From positions 23,827 to 87,826 of the forward strand of contig CAZDDX010000007.1 in assembly GCA_964504345.1 (NCBI GenBank): a DNA stretch of 64,000 nucleotides, read 5' to 3'. A program made the position numbers and the translations under genes. Shown in pieces: positions 34,920-43,783 of this stretch; within the stretch, counting starts at the first letter, position 1, and each line of letters starts with the position of its first letter. The notes under the pieces were generated by a model. That model worked only from the letters and a program-made list of their open reading frames with translations. It did not search any database and was not told the origin of the DNA. The stretch is from CAMDTE01 sp964504345 (GTDB taxonomy: Bacteria; Bacteroidota; Bacteroidia; Flavobacteriales; Schleiferiaceae).

Positions 34920-35732
34920 CTACTCCTCCGCTTGCGCGGTTTCCCGGTGGCTGAGCACGTCCAACAGGTTGGGCAAGGACCACGCTTCCGATTCCGTCCA
35001 GGGCCCTACTTGGGTGCGTCGCAGGGCGGTGAGGTAGGCACCGCACCCCCAGGCACTGCCCAAGTCATGCGCCAGGGAACGAATGTAGGTGCCTTTGCCG
35101 CAGGAAATGGATAGCTCAACGCTGCCCGTCAAGGGATCAAAAGAGTCAATTTCGAGAGACTCCACCACAACGGGCCGAGTAGGAATTTCAACTTCCTGGC
35201 CTTTTCGGGCTAATTTGTAGAGGGTCTGCCCCCCTATTTTTAGAGCAGAGAAAAGGGGCGGACGTTGGTGAATGGTGCCGCGAAAGTTGGGCAGTACTGC
35301 TTCCAGGGCCGAAGCAGAAGTTGGGACAATAGCACCAACAAATGGCTCTTCTGGTGTTTCTGCGTCGTAGGAGGGCGTGGTGTAGCCCAGCTTTAAACGA
35401 GCTCGGTACCCCTTGCTGCCGGCCATTTCCGACTCAATGCGCTTGGTGGCCTTGCCCACGCACACCACCAAAACGCCGGTGGCCAAAGGGTCTAAAGTAC
35501 CGGCGTGCCCAATTTTAACGCTCTTCAGCCCGTAGGCGCGTCGCAGGGCGTACTTGAGTTTGTTGACCACGTCGAACGAAGTCCATTCCAACGGCTTGTC
35601 CACGGCAAAGATCCAACCGGCCTGCAATTCTTCCTCCGTCTTGGGGATTTCTTGGTGTCTCGCATGTGCAGCAGCGAGGATTGGATGTGCTGCAGCCGAA
35701 GCGTCCTCGGGATTCGGGGGAGATGGAAGCAC
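34920..35732 (-). CDS. truB: tRNA pseudouridine55 synthase
   Basis: This encodes 270 residues. TruB makes pseudouridine 55 in the T-loop of tRNAs. The catalytic aspartate lies in IGHAGTLDPLATGVLVV; WTSFDVVNKLKY and SCGKGTYIRSLAHDLG are further family motifs. The best start is a GTG (35732), because no ATG occurs before the conserved DKPLEWTSFD; this gives an extra N-terminal stretch of about 40 residues that does not look conserved, so the true start could be a later non-ATG codon. It follows uppP in the ftsX-DUF3098-uppP-truB group. Confidence 0.93.
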   Translation of the reverse strand: MLPSPPNPEDASAAAHPILAAAHARHQEIPKTEEELQAGWIFAVDKPLEWTSFDVVNKLKYALRRAYGLKSVKIGHAGTLDPLATGVLVVCVGKATKRIESEMAGSKGYRARLKLGYTTPSYDAETPEEPFVGAIVPTSASALEAVLPNFRGTIHQRPPLFSALKIGGQTLYKLARKGQEVEIPTRPVVVESLEIDSFDPLTGSVELSISCGKGTYIRSLAHDLGSAWGCGAYLTALRRTQVGPWTESEAWSLPNLLDVLSHRETAQAEE

Positions 35733-35762
35733 GGAGGTCGTGAGAAAATCCGGATACGGGAA

Positions 35763-36563
35763 TCAGAACCAAACGGTTCCCAAGGCCAGTAGCCCGACGG
35801 CGAAACAATACACGGCGAATCCAGACAGCTTTGCTTTCTTCACAAAAGCAATCATGGCTTGACACGCCCACAGTCCGGTAAAAAATGCCGCAACAAAACC
35901 TATGAGCAAGGGAAGGAGCGGATCGGAAGTGCCGGAAGAACCCATCTCAACAAGGCTCTTGGTGTCTACCAGCATTTTGCCTAGGATCAATGGGACCACC
36001 ATCAAAAAGCTGAAACGAGCGGCCTTTTCGCGGTCTATGCCCAGAAGGACGGCGGTGGCGATGGTTGCACCAGAGCGGGAAATACCGGGCAAAATGGCAA
36101 TGGCTTGGGCAATACCCACCACGGCAGCATCCGAATAGCCCACATTCTTATGGGTCTTCTTGGCTTTGTTGGCCCACAACAGCAGTACTCCCGTCAGCAG
36201 CAGCATGGCGCCCACAAAGGCGATTCGGCCGTTGAAGAGTGCTTCCAGCTGATCCAAAAAGACCAAGCCAACCACCGCGGCGGGAATCATGGAAAGGATA
36301 ATTTTGCCTGCAAATTGTAGGTCGTCTGCATCCCGACGAACGAGGCCGGTCAAAATTTTACCAATGTCTTTGCGGAAGACCACCACGGTGCTCAAGGCTG
36401 TGGCGGCGTGAACCACCACAGTGAACAACAAACTTTCTGCTGCTTCGGCGTCGTACCCCAAGAGGGCCTTGCCCAGTTCCAAGTGCCCGGAGGAGCTCAC
36501 GGGCAAAAACTCCGTCAGCCCTTGGACAATGCCCAAAAGCAAAGCTTGAATCAATGCTTCCAT
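35763..36563 (-). CDS. uppP: Undecaprenyl-diphosphatase UppP (BacA)
   Basis: This encodes 266 residues with about seven membrane helices. It dephosphorylates undecaprenyl diphosphate to recycle the lipid carrier for peptidoglycan. QGLTEFLPVSSSGHLELG and ILPGISRSGATIATAVLLG are the two catalytic motifs. The gene follows the DUF3098 gene by 2 bp and precedes truB, a gene order I recall as conserved in Bacteroidota. Confidence 0.96.
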   Translation of the reverse strand: MEALIQALLLGIVQGLTEFLPVSSSGHLELGKALLGYDAEAAESLLFTVVVHAATALSTVVVFRKDIGKILTGLVRRDADDLQFAGKIILSMIPAAVVGLVFLDQLEALFNGRIAFVGAMLLLTGVLLLWANKAKKTHKNVGYSDAAVVGIAQAIAILPGISRSGATIATAVLLGIDREKAARFSFLMVVPLILGKMLVDTKSLVEMGSSGTSDPLLPLLIGFVAAFFTGLWACQAMIAFVKKAKLSGFAVYCFAVGLLALGTVWF

Positions 36564-36565
36564 CC

Positions 36566-36796
36566 TCAGTTCTGTGCCGCAGGACGACGCAACAAAGCCA
36601 CCAGAGCAACGCCCAAGCCGGCCAAAACCAATCCAGGAGCCGCTACCAGACGCTGGGCGTTGAACATCTCTGGATTGTACACGTTGGGATCGTCGGATCC
36701 GCCACCTTGCATCAGGAAGTAGCCTACCAAGATCAAAACAACGCTACCGGCCAAAAGCAGGTACGAAGTGCGGTCGAACAAAAAAGTGGATTTCAT
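36566..36796 (-). CDS. DUF3098 family membrane protein
   Basis: This encodes 76 residues with two membrane helices (about 11-30 and 50-68) joined by a GGGSDDPNVYNPEMFN loop, as is typical of DUF3098. Function unknown. It overlaps the end of ftsX by 4 bp and precedes uppP, so it is probably linked to envelope growth or division. Confidence 0.9.
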   Translation of the reverse strand: MKSTFLFDRTSYLLLAGSVVLILVGYFLMQGGGSDDPNVYNPEMFNAQRLVAAPGLVLAGLGVALVALLRRPAAQN

Positions 36797-37680
36797 TGGG
36801 CATAAAGTTTATCGGTGTGCAAACGCAAATACTTGTGTACAGCCAGGAAGGTGCTGCTCAATGCAATGATCAAACCCAGCAAAAGCAATCCTGCACTGAC
36901 CACGGCCCAAGTGGCCCAGGTCAGGAAGGGAGTGGTTTCCGGCGCCCAGGCGGACAGCCCTTGGTACAGTCCAGCCAACAGCAAGGAAGCTACCGCTCCA
37001 CCCAAGGCGCCCAGTTGAAGGCCCTGCAGCAAGAACGGGCGGTGAATAAAGGTTTTGGTAGCGCCCACCAATTGCATGGTTCGGATGACAAAGCGTTTGG
37101 CATAGATGCTCAAGCGGATGCTGTTGTGGATGAGGGTCACCGAAATGAGCAACAAAGCGGCCGCAATTCCCAGTAGGAAGAGCGTTATTTTTTCAACGTT
37201 CTGGTGGACCGCACCCAACAAATCGCGGTCGTAGACCAGATCTTCAACAGCCGCTTCCTTGCGGAGCCGCTTCTCAAGAGCGTCCAACTGATCCGGGGAA
37301 AGGTATTCCGCGTGCAGCTTCAAATCCAAAGCGTCGGAAAGGGGGTTGAGGCCCAAAAAGTCCACAAACTCTTCGCCCAAGTCCTTTTGAAACGCTGCAG
37401 CTGCTTGATCCCGAGAAACGAACACTACGCTACGCACTTCCGGTTGATTGGACCACTTTTGTTGGAGTTTGCGCACGGTGGCTGCGTCGGTCTCTGGAAC
37501 CAAAAAGGCGGTGAATGTGAAATTTTCTTGCAGCTCCCGTCCGAGTTCGCGCGCTTGCAGCAACAACGAAGCCATGACGCCCACCACAAAAAGGACCAGT
37601 GCCATGCTGACGGTGACGGAAACAAAAGCCGTACGGACGCGCTGGCGGTGAAATTGTTCTTCGGGTGCGGGATGAGCCAT
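36793..37680 (-). CDS. ftsX: Cell division ABC-transporter-like permease FtsX
   Basis: This encodes 295 residues, four membrane helices (about 22-44, 170-192, 222-243, 262-283) with a large periplasmic loop after the first (ENFTFTAFLVPETD). RFVIRTMQLVGATKTFIHRPFLLQG is the characteristic FtsX cytoplasmic-loop motif. FtsX with FtsE regulates cell-wall hydrolases at the division site. No ftsE lies nearby. The ATG is 4 nt after a -7 box TAGATTTG and the gene is divergent from leuS. Confidence 0.93.
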   Translation of the reverse strand: MAHPAPEEQFHRQRVRTAFVSVTVSMALVLFVVGVMASLLLQARELGRELQENFTFTAFLVPETDAATVRKLQQKWSNQPEVRSVVFVSRDQAAAAFQKDLGEEFVDFLGLNPLSDALDLKLHAEYLSPDQLDALEKRLRKEAAVEDLVYDRDLLGAVHQNVEKITLFLLGIAAALLLISVTLIHNSIRLSIYAKRFVIRTMQLVGATKTFIHRPFLLQGLQLGALGGAVASLLLAGLYQGLSAWAPETTPFLTWATWAVVSAGLLLLGLIIALSSTFLAVHKYLRLHTDKLYAQ

Positions 37681-37684
37681 GGAA

Positions 37685-37692
37685 CAAATCTA
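37685..37692 (-). promoter_or_regulatory. -7 box (TAGATTTG) of the ftsX-DUF3098-uppP-truB operon
   Basis: A perfect TAnnTTTG element four nt before the ftsX ATG. The start codon and predicted transcription start coincide. Confidence 0.65.
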
Positions 37693-37712
37693 CAAAAAAG
37701 GCACGGAGGCGC

Positions 37713-37720
37713 TACTTTTG
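37713..37720 (+). promoter_or_regulatory. -7 box (TACTTTTG) of leuS
   Basis: A perfect TAnnTTTG element four nt before the leuS ATG at 37725, only 20 bp from the divergent ftsX box. Confidence 0.65.
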
Positions 37721-37724
37721 CGGC

Positions 37725-40490
37725 ATGGAATACGTACCCGGAATCATTGAAGCGAAGTGGCAGTCCTATTGGCGTGATAATCAGACGTATGCAGCGTCGG
37801 AGAATCGTTCGCTTCCGAAGTACTACGTGCTGGACATGTTCCCCTACCCTTCCGGTGCCGGATTGCATGTGGGCCATCCGCTGGGGTACATCGCGTCGGA
37901 CTGCGTGGCCCGATTCAAAAGACACCAAGGATTTAACGTGTTGCACCCCATGGGGTACGACGCCTTTGGCCTGCCCGCGGAACAGTACGCCATCCAGACG
38001 GGACAACATCCGTCGATCACCACGGAAACGAACATTGCGCGCTACCGGCAGCAACTGGACCGGATTGGATTCAGTTTTGATTGGAGCCGCGAAGTGCGCA
38101 CGTGCGAACCGGACTACTACCGCTGGACGCAGTGGATTTTTGCGCAGTTCTTTGGGAGCTGGTACAACCGCGCAGCGGACCGTGCAGAGCCGATTGAAAC
38201 CCTGGTAGCGCACCTTTCCGCGCACGGCACCATCGGATTGAACGCCGCCCAAACGGAAGCGCTGGAACTCACGGCGGCCGAATGGAACGCCAAGAACGGT
38301 GCAGACCGGGAGGCGGTTTTGCAGAATTACCGTTTGGCATACCGGTCTGAGAGTTGGGTCAATTGGTGCCCCGCGTTGGGCACCGTTTTGGCCAACGACG
38401 AGATCAAGGACGGTTTCTCCGAACGCGGCGGTCACCCGGTGGTGCAGAAGCAAATGATGCAGTGGAGCATGCGCATTTCCGCCTACGCGCAGCGCTTGTT
38501 GGAGGATTTGGACGCACTGGACTGGAGCGACTCCATCAAGGAGAGCCAACGGCATTGGATTGGCCGAAGCGAGGGCGCTTGGGTGCATTTTGACCTGGCG
38601 CAACCCGTGTTGGACCGCACGCAGCTGACGGTGTTTACCACCCGGCCGGACACGCTTTTTGGCGCTACGTACCTGGCGGTGGCTCCTGAATTGGAGGGAT
38701 TGGAGGGGTTGGTGACGGCCGAGCAAGCCGACGCGGTAGCGGCGGTGCGCGAGGCCGCGGGCCGAAAAACCGAACGGGACCGCATGGCCGACGTCAAGAC
38801 CATCAACGGGGCCTTCACGGGTTCTTATGCCCTGCACCCTTTGACCGGAGACCCCTTGCCCATCTGGGTGGCAGATTACGTTTTGGCAGGTTACGGAACC
38901 GGTGCCGTAATGGCCGTTCCCGCACACGATTCCCGAGACCATCGTTTTGCCAAACACTTTGGCTTGCCCCTGGTGGAGGTGGTAGCCGGTGGAAACGTGG
39001 AGGTTGAAGCCTTTGAATCGTACGAAGGGACCGTCGTCAACAGCGATTTTTTGAACGGTTTATCTGTGTTGGAAGCCAAGGCCGCTTGCATTGCGGAGCT
39101 TGCCGCGCGCGGCAAGGGCGAACAACGCATCCAATTCCGCCTGCGCGACGCCATATTTGGCCGCCAACGCTACTGGGGCGAACCCATTCCCGTTTCTTAT
39201 GCCGACGGGGTGCCGCAGGTGCTTCCGGTAGACGCCTTGCCCCTGGTGCTTCCGGAGGTAGATAAGTACTTGCCCACGGAAAGCGGCGAGCCCCCGCTGG
39301 CACGCGCCGCGCATTGGGCCGATGCTTCCGGAAACGAACTGGAAACCACCACCATGCCGGGTTGGGCGGGTTCCTCTTGGTACTTCCTGCGCTACATGGA
39401 TCCGCACAACCGATCCGAATTTGTGGACCAGGACGCCGCAAAGTACTGGGGCCAAGTGGATCTGTACGTGGGCGGAAGCGAGCACGCCACCGGCCACCTG
39501 CTGTACGCTCGTTTTTGGAACCAATTCCTGTTCGATCGGGGCTGGGTGAGCCACCGCGAACCGTTCAAAAAATTAGTAAATCAGGGCATGATTCAGGGCG
39601 TATCGGCCTTACTGCACCGCCTCCCGGGTACCAACACCTTTGTGAGTGCGGGAGCGGTGGGCGAACGGGCCACGAGCCGCATCCACGTGGACGTCTCCTT
39701 GATCAACGAGAAAAACGAATTGGACCAAACCGCCTTCCGCGCTTGGCTCCCCGAATACGCAAACGCCGAATTTGAAACCGAAAACGGTGCGGTTGTTGTG
39801 GAGCGCGAGGTGGAAAAAATGTCCAAATCCAAGCACAACGTAGTGAATCCAGACGCCGTTGCGGATCAGGTTGGAGCGGACGGTTTGCGCCTGTACGAAA
39901 TGTTTTTGGGTCCGCTGGAGCAATCCAAGCCGTGGGACACGCAGGGCATTGCCGGCGTGAGCAATTTCTTGCGCAAAACCTGGCGCTTGTTCACCGCGCA
40001 ACCGATTTCCGAGGAGTCTGCGCCTTTGGAGGCGTTGAAAATTGCCCACCGACTGGTCCACAAAGTGGCGTCGGACATGGAAAATCTAACCTTCAACACC
40101 AGTGTTTCGGCTTTAATGATTGCCGTTAATGAGTTGAGCGCGCTGCCCACCCGGCACCGCGAGCCGCTGGAAATGATGGCCATTGCTTTGTCTCCGTTGG
40201 CCCCGCATTTGGCGGAAGAACTGTGGGCCCACTTGGGGCATGCGCCTTCCGTTACCCGCGCTCCTTGGCCGCAAGTAGATCCGGCACTTTTGATCGACGA
40301 CTCCGTGGTTTACCCCGTGCAGTTCAACGGAAAAACGCGCTTTTCCGTGGAGGTTCCGAGGTCCGCAACCTCGGCAGAGGTGGAAGCTTTGGTGCGCAGC
40401 CACGAGCAAACCCTGAAGTACGTAGGAGAGCAATCCATCCGCAAGGTCATTGTGGTGCCCGGACGGATTGTGAACCTGGTAGTGGCTTAA
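37725..40490 (+). CDS. leuS: Leucyl-tRNA synthetase
   Basis: This encodes 921 residues from MEYVPGIIEAKW, 4 nt after its -7 box; an in-frame upstream extension would cross the promoter and the ftsX start. The class I signature appears as HVGHPLGY (HIGH) and EKMSKSKHNVV (KMSKS). The editing domain lies between them, with TTRPDTLFGATYLAVAPE and the AVPAHDSRDHRFA loop. The N-terminal MFPYPSGAGLHVGHP is typical of bacterial LeuRS. It converges on the M23 peptidase gene, and only 22 bp separate them. Confidence 0.97.
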   Translation: MEYVPGIIEAKWQSYWRDNQTYAASENRSLPKYYVLDMFPYPSGAGLHVGHPLGYIASDCVARFKRHQGFNVLHPMGYDAFGLPAEQYAIQTGQHPSITTETNIARYRQQLDRIGFSFDWSREVRTCEPDYYRWTQWIFAQFFGSWYNRAADRAEPIETLVAHLSAHGTIGLNAAQTEALELTAAEWNAKNGADREAVLQNYRLAYRSESWVNWCPALGTVLANDEIKDGFSERGGHPVVQKQMMQWSMRISAYAQRLLEDLDALDWSDSIKESQRHWIGRSEGAWVHFDLAQPVLDRTQLTVFTTRPDTLFGATYLAVAPELEGLEGLVTAEQADAVAAVREAAGRKTERDRMADVKTINGAFTGSYALHPLTGDPLPIWVADYVLAGYGTGAVMAVPAHDSRDHRFAKHFGLPLVEVVAGGNVEVEAFESYEGTVVNSDFLNGLSVLEAKAACIAELAARGKGEQRIQFRLRDAIFGRQRYWGEPIPVSYADGVPQVLPVDALPLVLPEVDKYLPTESGEPPLARAAHWADASGNELETTTMPGWAGSSWYFLRYMDPHNRSEFVDQDAAKYWGQVDLYVGGSEHATGHLLYARFWNQFLFDRGWVSHREPFKKLVNQGMIQGVSALLHRLPGTNTFVSAGAVGERATSRIHVDVSLINEKNELDQTAFRAWLPEYANAEFETENGAVVVEREVEKMSKSKHNVVNPDAVADQVGADGLRLYEMFLGPLEQSKPWDTQGIAGVSNFLRKTWRLFTAQPISEESAPLEALKIAHRLVHKVASDMENLTFNTSVSALMIAVNELSALPTRHREPLEMMAIALSPLAPHLAEELWAHLGHAPSVTRAPWPQVDPALLIDDSVVYPVQFNGKTRFSVEVPRSATSAEVEALVRSHEQTLKYVGEQSIRKVIVVPGRIVNLVVA

Positions 40491-40512
40491 ACCCGACGGT
40501 TCGCCGACGGGG

Positions 40513-41793
40513 TCAATCCCGGCGCTGCTCCGGATAGTTCAGAGACTCCAACCGCTTCAACAGGGGTTGGCTGGTGCGTTCGAAGGCGGCGCGGTACCGA
40601 TCCGGTATGGGCTCGCTGTTGGGTAATTTCAGCGCCAGGGGGTTGACTTGGCGGCCGTTAACCCAAAAACGGTAGCATACGTGCGGCCCCGAGGCCAGAC
40701 CGGTGCTGCCTACGTACCCAATGACCTGGCCTTGCGACACGCGTGCGCCTGGACGTATGCCGGATGCAATCCGACTCATGTGCAGGTACTGCGTGCTGTA
40801 AGTGCCGTTGTGCCGCACTTTGACGAAGTTTCCGTTTCCGGAATTATACCCCGCTTTGTCCACCACGCCGTTGGCCGTGGTGTGGATGGGCGTTCCCGTG
40901 GGCGCTGCGTAGTCCGTTCCCAAGTGGGCTTTCCATCGGCGCTGGACCGGATGAAAACGGTTCATGGTGTATTTGGACGTGATGCGGAAAAAGTCCAGAG
41001 GCGCTTTTAAAAACATCTTTTTCAGCCCCTTGCCTTCCCGGTCAAAGTAGCCCGTGAAACCAGTGGCGGTGTCGTTGAAATAAAGCGCATAGATGGGCTT
41101 ACCTCCCTGTTCAAAAACCGCGGCCAAAACCCGTCCAGCGCCCACGGACACCGTATCGTCCACAAATTTTTCTTCAAAAATCACCTTGAAACGATCTCCC
41201 GGTTGCACCCGGAAAAAGTCGATGGTGTAGGCATAGACCTCTGCCAATTTCACGGCCACAGCCGCCGAAACATCCTGCTCCTGCAACGTTCCAAAAAGGG
41301 AACCTTCAATCACGGCGGCCACCTGACGCTCCTGGGTGACCACGGGGCGTTCCACGGACCTGACGTACAGCGAGTCCCCGCACGAAAACAAAACGTACCG
41401 GGTGGGCGACTCCTCGTAAATCAAGTACAGTAGGGACTTTTGGGCGTCGCGTTTGCGGACAACAATATAGGTTTCGTCTAGCCGCCAAGTGGATGGGCGG
41501 AAAGCAGAGCCCGCACGGGCAATCAGCGCGTCCACACGAGGGTACGGCATGCCCAAATCGTGCAGCAATCCTCCTAAGGTTTCTCCGGAACGAACCGTGT
41601 CCCGGTCCACGTGGAACTGATGGCTGCCAAATCCGTACAGATAGAGCGGGGCTGGAGTGCGCAACGCGGCACGCTCAGGGTTCACCGCAACAGGCCGGGT
41701 GGAAACCACGGCCCAAAAAACACCGATGACAGCTACCGCAAAAAAGGCCCAAACCGCGCCGCGGCGGTAAATTTTGCGTTCGGATTTGTTCAT
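40513..41793 (-). CDS. M23-family peptidoglycan metallopeptidase with altered zinc motif
   Basis: This encodes 426 residues from MNKSERKIYR, whose ATG overlaps the stop of the dioxygenase gene (ATGA). An N-terminal membrane anchor (about 14-32) leads to an OapA/LysM-like region (VRSGETLGGLLHDLG) and a C-terminal M23 domain (about 280-400). The first zinc motif is present (HLGTD), and HMSRI provides a further catalytic His. The final HxH motif reads HVCYRF, so the second His is Cys. Cys can still bind zinc, and I recall this form in other Bacteroidota members. It probably cuts peptide cross-links in peptidoglycan at the inner membrane face. Confidence 0.88.
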   Translation of the reverse strand: MNKSERKIYRRGAVWAFFAVAVIGVFWAVVSTRPVAVNPERAALRTPAPLYLYGFGSHQFHVDRDTVRSGETLGGLLHDLGMPYPRVDALIARAGSAFRPSTWRLDETYIVVRKRDAQKSLLYLIYEESPTRYVLFSCGDSLYVRSVERPVVTQERQVAAVIEGSLFGTLQEQDVSAAVAVKLAEVYAYTIDFFRVQPGDRFKVIFEEKFVDDTVSVGAGRVLAAVFEQGGKPIYALYFNDTATGFTGYFDREGKGLKKMFLKAPLDFFRITSKYTMNRFHPVQRRWKAHLGTDYAAPTGTPIHTTANGVVDKAGYNSGNGNFVKVRHNGTYSTQYLHMSRIASGIRPGARVSQGQVIGYVGSTGLASGPHVCYRFWVNGRQVNPLALKLPNSEPIPDRYRAAFERTSQPLLKRLESLNYPEQRRD

Positions 41794-42767
41794 GCTTTCG
41801 AATCCAAAGCAGCCAATTGTTGATCCACCCATTTCTTGCCCCATTCTTCCTGCTCCTGATCGGACCACATTTCGGGGAAGAAAATTCTCTTTTGAAACCG
41901 CGGAGGCAGGTAACGCTGCCAATTGGTGCCGCCAGTTGCTGGGGCGTCCGATGGTTTTTTGGCCAAGTATTTTACCGCGGTTCGGTAGTGCTGCAGGGGC
42001 CAGTCCACGTTGATTTGGTGGTCCAATCCGCGCAAGGCATGAACCAATTCAGGGTTTTGACGGTCCTCATCGGAAAGGTCTTGAACCAAATCCCACAAGG
42101 TGTTGCCGCGCCAACGCAAAGCTGTCGTGCGGAAGGTTTCGCCGTACTTGGCTTCAAACTGGCGCAAGGTGAGCGTTTTCTCGCCCGTTTCCTCCAACGT
42201 GGCACCCTGGCGCCAATACACATGGTCCAAGAGCACCTCCGGGTCTGCACCTTGTTCCATCAGCGCGGCCCGATGTTCCAACTGAACCAAGTGCTCCAGT
42301 CGGGTGGACGCAAATTCCAAAAAACGGTACTGGGCAGACTGAAAGCCAGACGCGGGAATGAGGGCCAGTCGGAATTTCAAAAACTGCTCCCGCTCCATTC
42401 CGTCCGCCATGACGCCAAAACTGGTGGCTAAGGCATGGAAATACCGGTTGACGCGGTTGATGCGGCGCACCAGCTCCTCAAGGGTTGCCGGCACCACACC
42501 GTCCACCAGCGGCTCCAACTCGTGACGGGACAACTTGAAATACAGTTCCGTAATTTGGTGGTACATGATGAAAATGGGCTCGTCCGGGTACGCCGTGCGC
42601 GGCTTCTGCAACGTGAGCAGCGTGTCCAACTGGACGTAGTCCCAATACGTGATGTACTCCGTCATGTGCAATCCTTCCAGGAAAGACGCCAAATCCTGAC
42701 CATCTGCAGCATACTTGGCCGCCAAAGACGCCAATTGCTCTTGAACTTCCGGGCTTAAGGTACTCAT
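41790..42767 (-). CDS. Tryptophan 2,3-dioxygenase family protein
   Basis: This encodes 325 residues. TDO opens the indole ring of tryptophan to N-formylkynurenine with heme and oxygen. The distal His lies in FIMYHQITELYFKL, and PASGFQSAQYRFLE is the substrate-pocket motif. The likely proximal heme His lies in WPLQHYRTAVKYL, followed by TGGTNWQRYLP. The protein is longer and more acidic than classic TDO, so the substrate could differ. It overlaps the histidine kinase gene by 4 bp at its start and the M23 gene by 4 bp at its end, which is an unexpected operon. Confidence 0.88.
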   Translation of the reverse strand: MSTLSPEVQEQLASLAAKYAADGQDLASFLEGLHMTEYITYWDYVQLDTLLTLQKPRTAYPDEPIFIMYHQITELYFKLSRHELEPLVDGVVPATLEELVRRINRVNRYFHALATSFGVMADGMEREQFLKFRLALIPASGFQSAQYRFLEFASTRLEHLVQLEHRAALMEQGADPEVLLDHVYWRQGATLEETGEKTLTLRQFEAKYGETFRTTALRWRGNTLWDLVQDLSDEDRQNPELVHALRGLDHQINVDWPLQHYRTAVKYLAKKPSDAPATGGTNWQRYLPPRFQKRIFFPEMWSDQEQEEWGKKWVDQQLAALDSKA

Positions 42768-43774
42768 GAGGTTGCTGCTTTTTCCAGGGTGAACGAAAAG
42801 GTGGAACCCACTCCGCGGGTGGAGGTGGCGTGTATTTGCTGCTTGTGTGCTTCCAGGATGTGCTTTGCGATGGCCAGACCCAAACCCGTGCCGCCCACGT
42901 CTCTAGAGCGGCTTTTGTCTACCCGATAAAACCGCTCAAAAATGCGCGGGAGGTCGGATTCGTCGATGCCAATGCCGTTGTCCGAGACCTGAATCAAAAA
43001 TCGTTCTTCCAAATCCAAAATATCCACGGTGACGCGGCCTTTCTGCGGTTGGGAATACTTGATGCTGTTGGAAATGAGGTTGTGGAGCACTTGCTCTATT
43101 TTTCGGGAGTCGCCCAGGGCTTTGTAGATGCGCTCTTTGTCTTTTTTCAAGACCAATTCCACGCCTACTTCGCGTGCCGACGGCTCCAATTCCTCAAGAA
43201 CTTCTTTCAATGTCCGAACCACATCAAACTGCCCCATCTCCAAGGCAACGGCACCGGATTCCAATCGAGACAACAAGTCCATTTCCTGAATGAGGGCCGT
43301 CATGCGATCCACACTTTTGGCGGCTTTTTCCAAAAACTTCCGATTGACCTTGACATCCTCCAGACCTCCGTCCAAAAGCGTAAACAGGTATCCTTGTATG
43401 TTGAAAATGGGCGTTTTCAGCTCGTGGGACAGGTTGCCCATGAACTCGCGTCGAAAGCCCTCCCGGTCCAACAATCCTTGAATTTGTTGATCGCGGTTTC
43501 GGGCCCAAGACTCCACGTCCTGCTCGACATCGTCCAAACTGACGCGTGAAGTTGCGGTTGCTGCGGTCCGTGGATCCTTCAAGATGGCGTAAATAGCTTT
43601 AAGACGTCGGTACAAAAACTGATGCACCATTCCATATATCAGAATGGCCAGGGCAGCGCCAAAAGCTAATGATTTCCACGGCCGCTCTAAATCATCCGGA
43701 AGCAGCCACCAAAGGCCAGCTCCAGCCAAAATACCGGCGAGTAAAGCAATTTGTTCGGGACGCTCAAAACGCAT
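42764..43774 (-). CDS. Sensor histidine kinase, PhoR-like
   Basis: This encodes 336 residues. Two membrane helices (about 8-26 and 36-54) enclose a very short loop, so there is no sizeable periplasmic sensor domain. A linker leads to the H-box LSHELKTPIFNIQGY, an N-box with LHNLISNSIKYSQP, G1 VSDNGIGID and G2 GGTGLGLAIAKHIL. This layout matches PhoR-type kinases. It follows the response regulator by 9 bp and precedes the dioxygenase with a 4-bp overlap. With the regulator it forms the two-component system that I link to the TTAAC repeats near 44.54 kb. Confidence 0.92.
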   Translation of the reverse strand: MRFERPEQIALLAGILAGAGLWWLLPDDLERPWKSLAFGAALAILIYGMVHQFLYRRLKAIYAILKDPRTAATATSRVSLDDVEQDVESWARNRDQQIQGLLDREGFRREFMGNLSHELKTPIFNIQGYLFTLLDGGLEDVKVNRKFLEKAAKSVDRMTALIQEMDLLSRLESGAVALEMGQFDVVRTLKEVLEELEPSAREVGVELVLKKDKERIYKALGDSRKIEQVLHNLISNSIKYSQPQKGRVTVDILDLEERFLIQVSDNGIGIDESDLPRIFERFYRVDKSRSRDVGGTGLGLAIAKHILEAHKQQIHATSTRGVGSTFSFTLEKAATS

Positions 43775-43783
43775 CCCGCTAAG

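Noticed and set aside
37425..38957. A 510-codon minus-strand open frame spanning ftsX and leuS.
   Set aside because: It crosses the divergent ftsX-leuS promoters and runs antisense to leuS and out of frame in ftsX; no motif seen.
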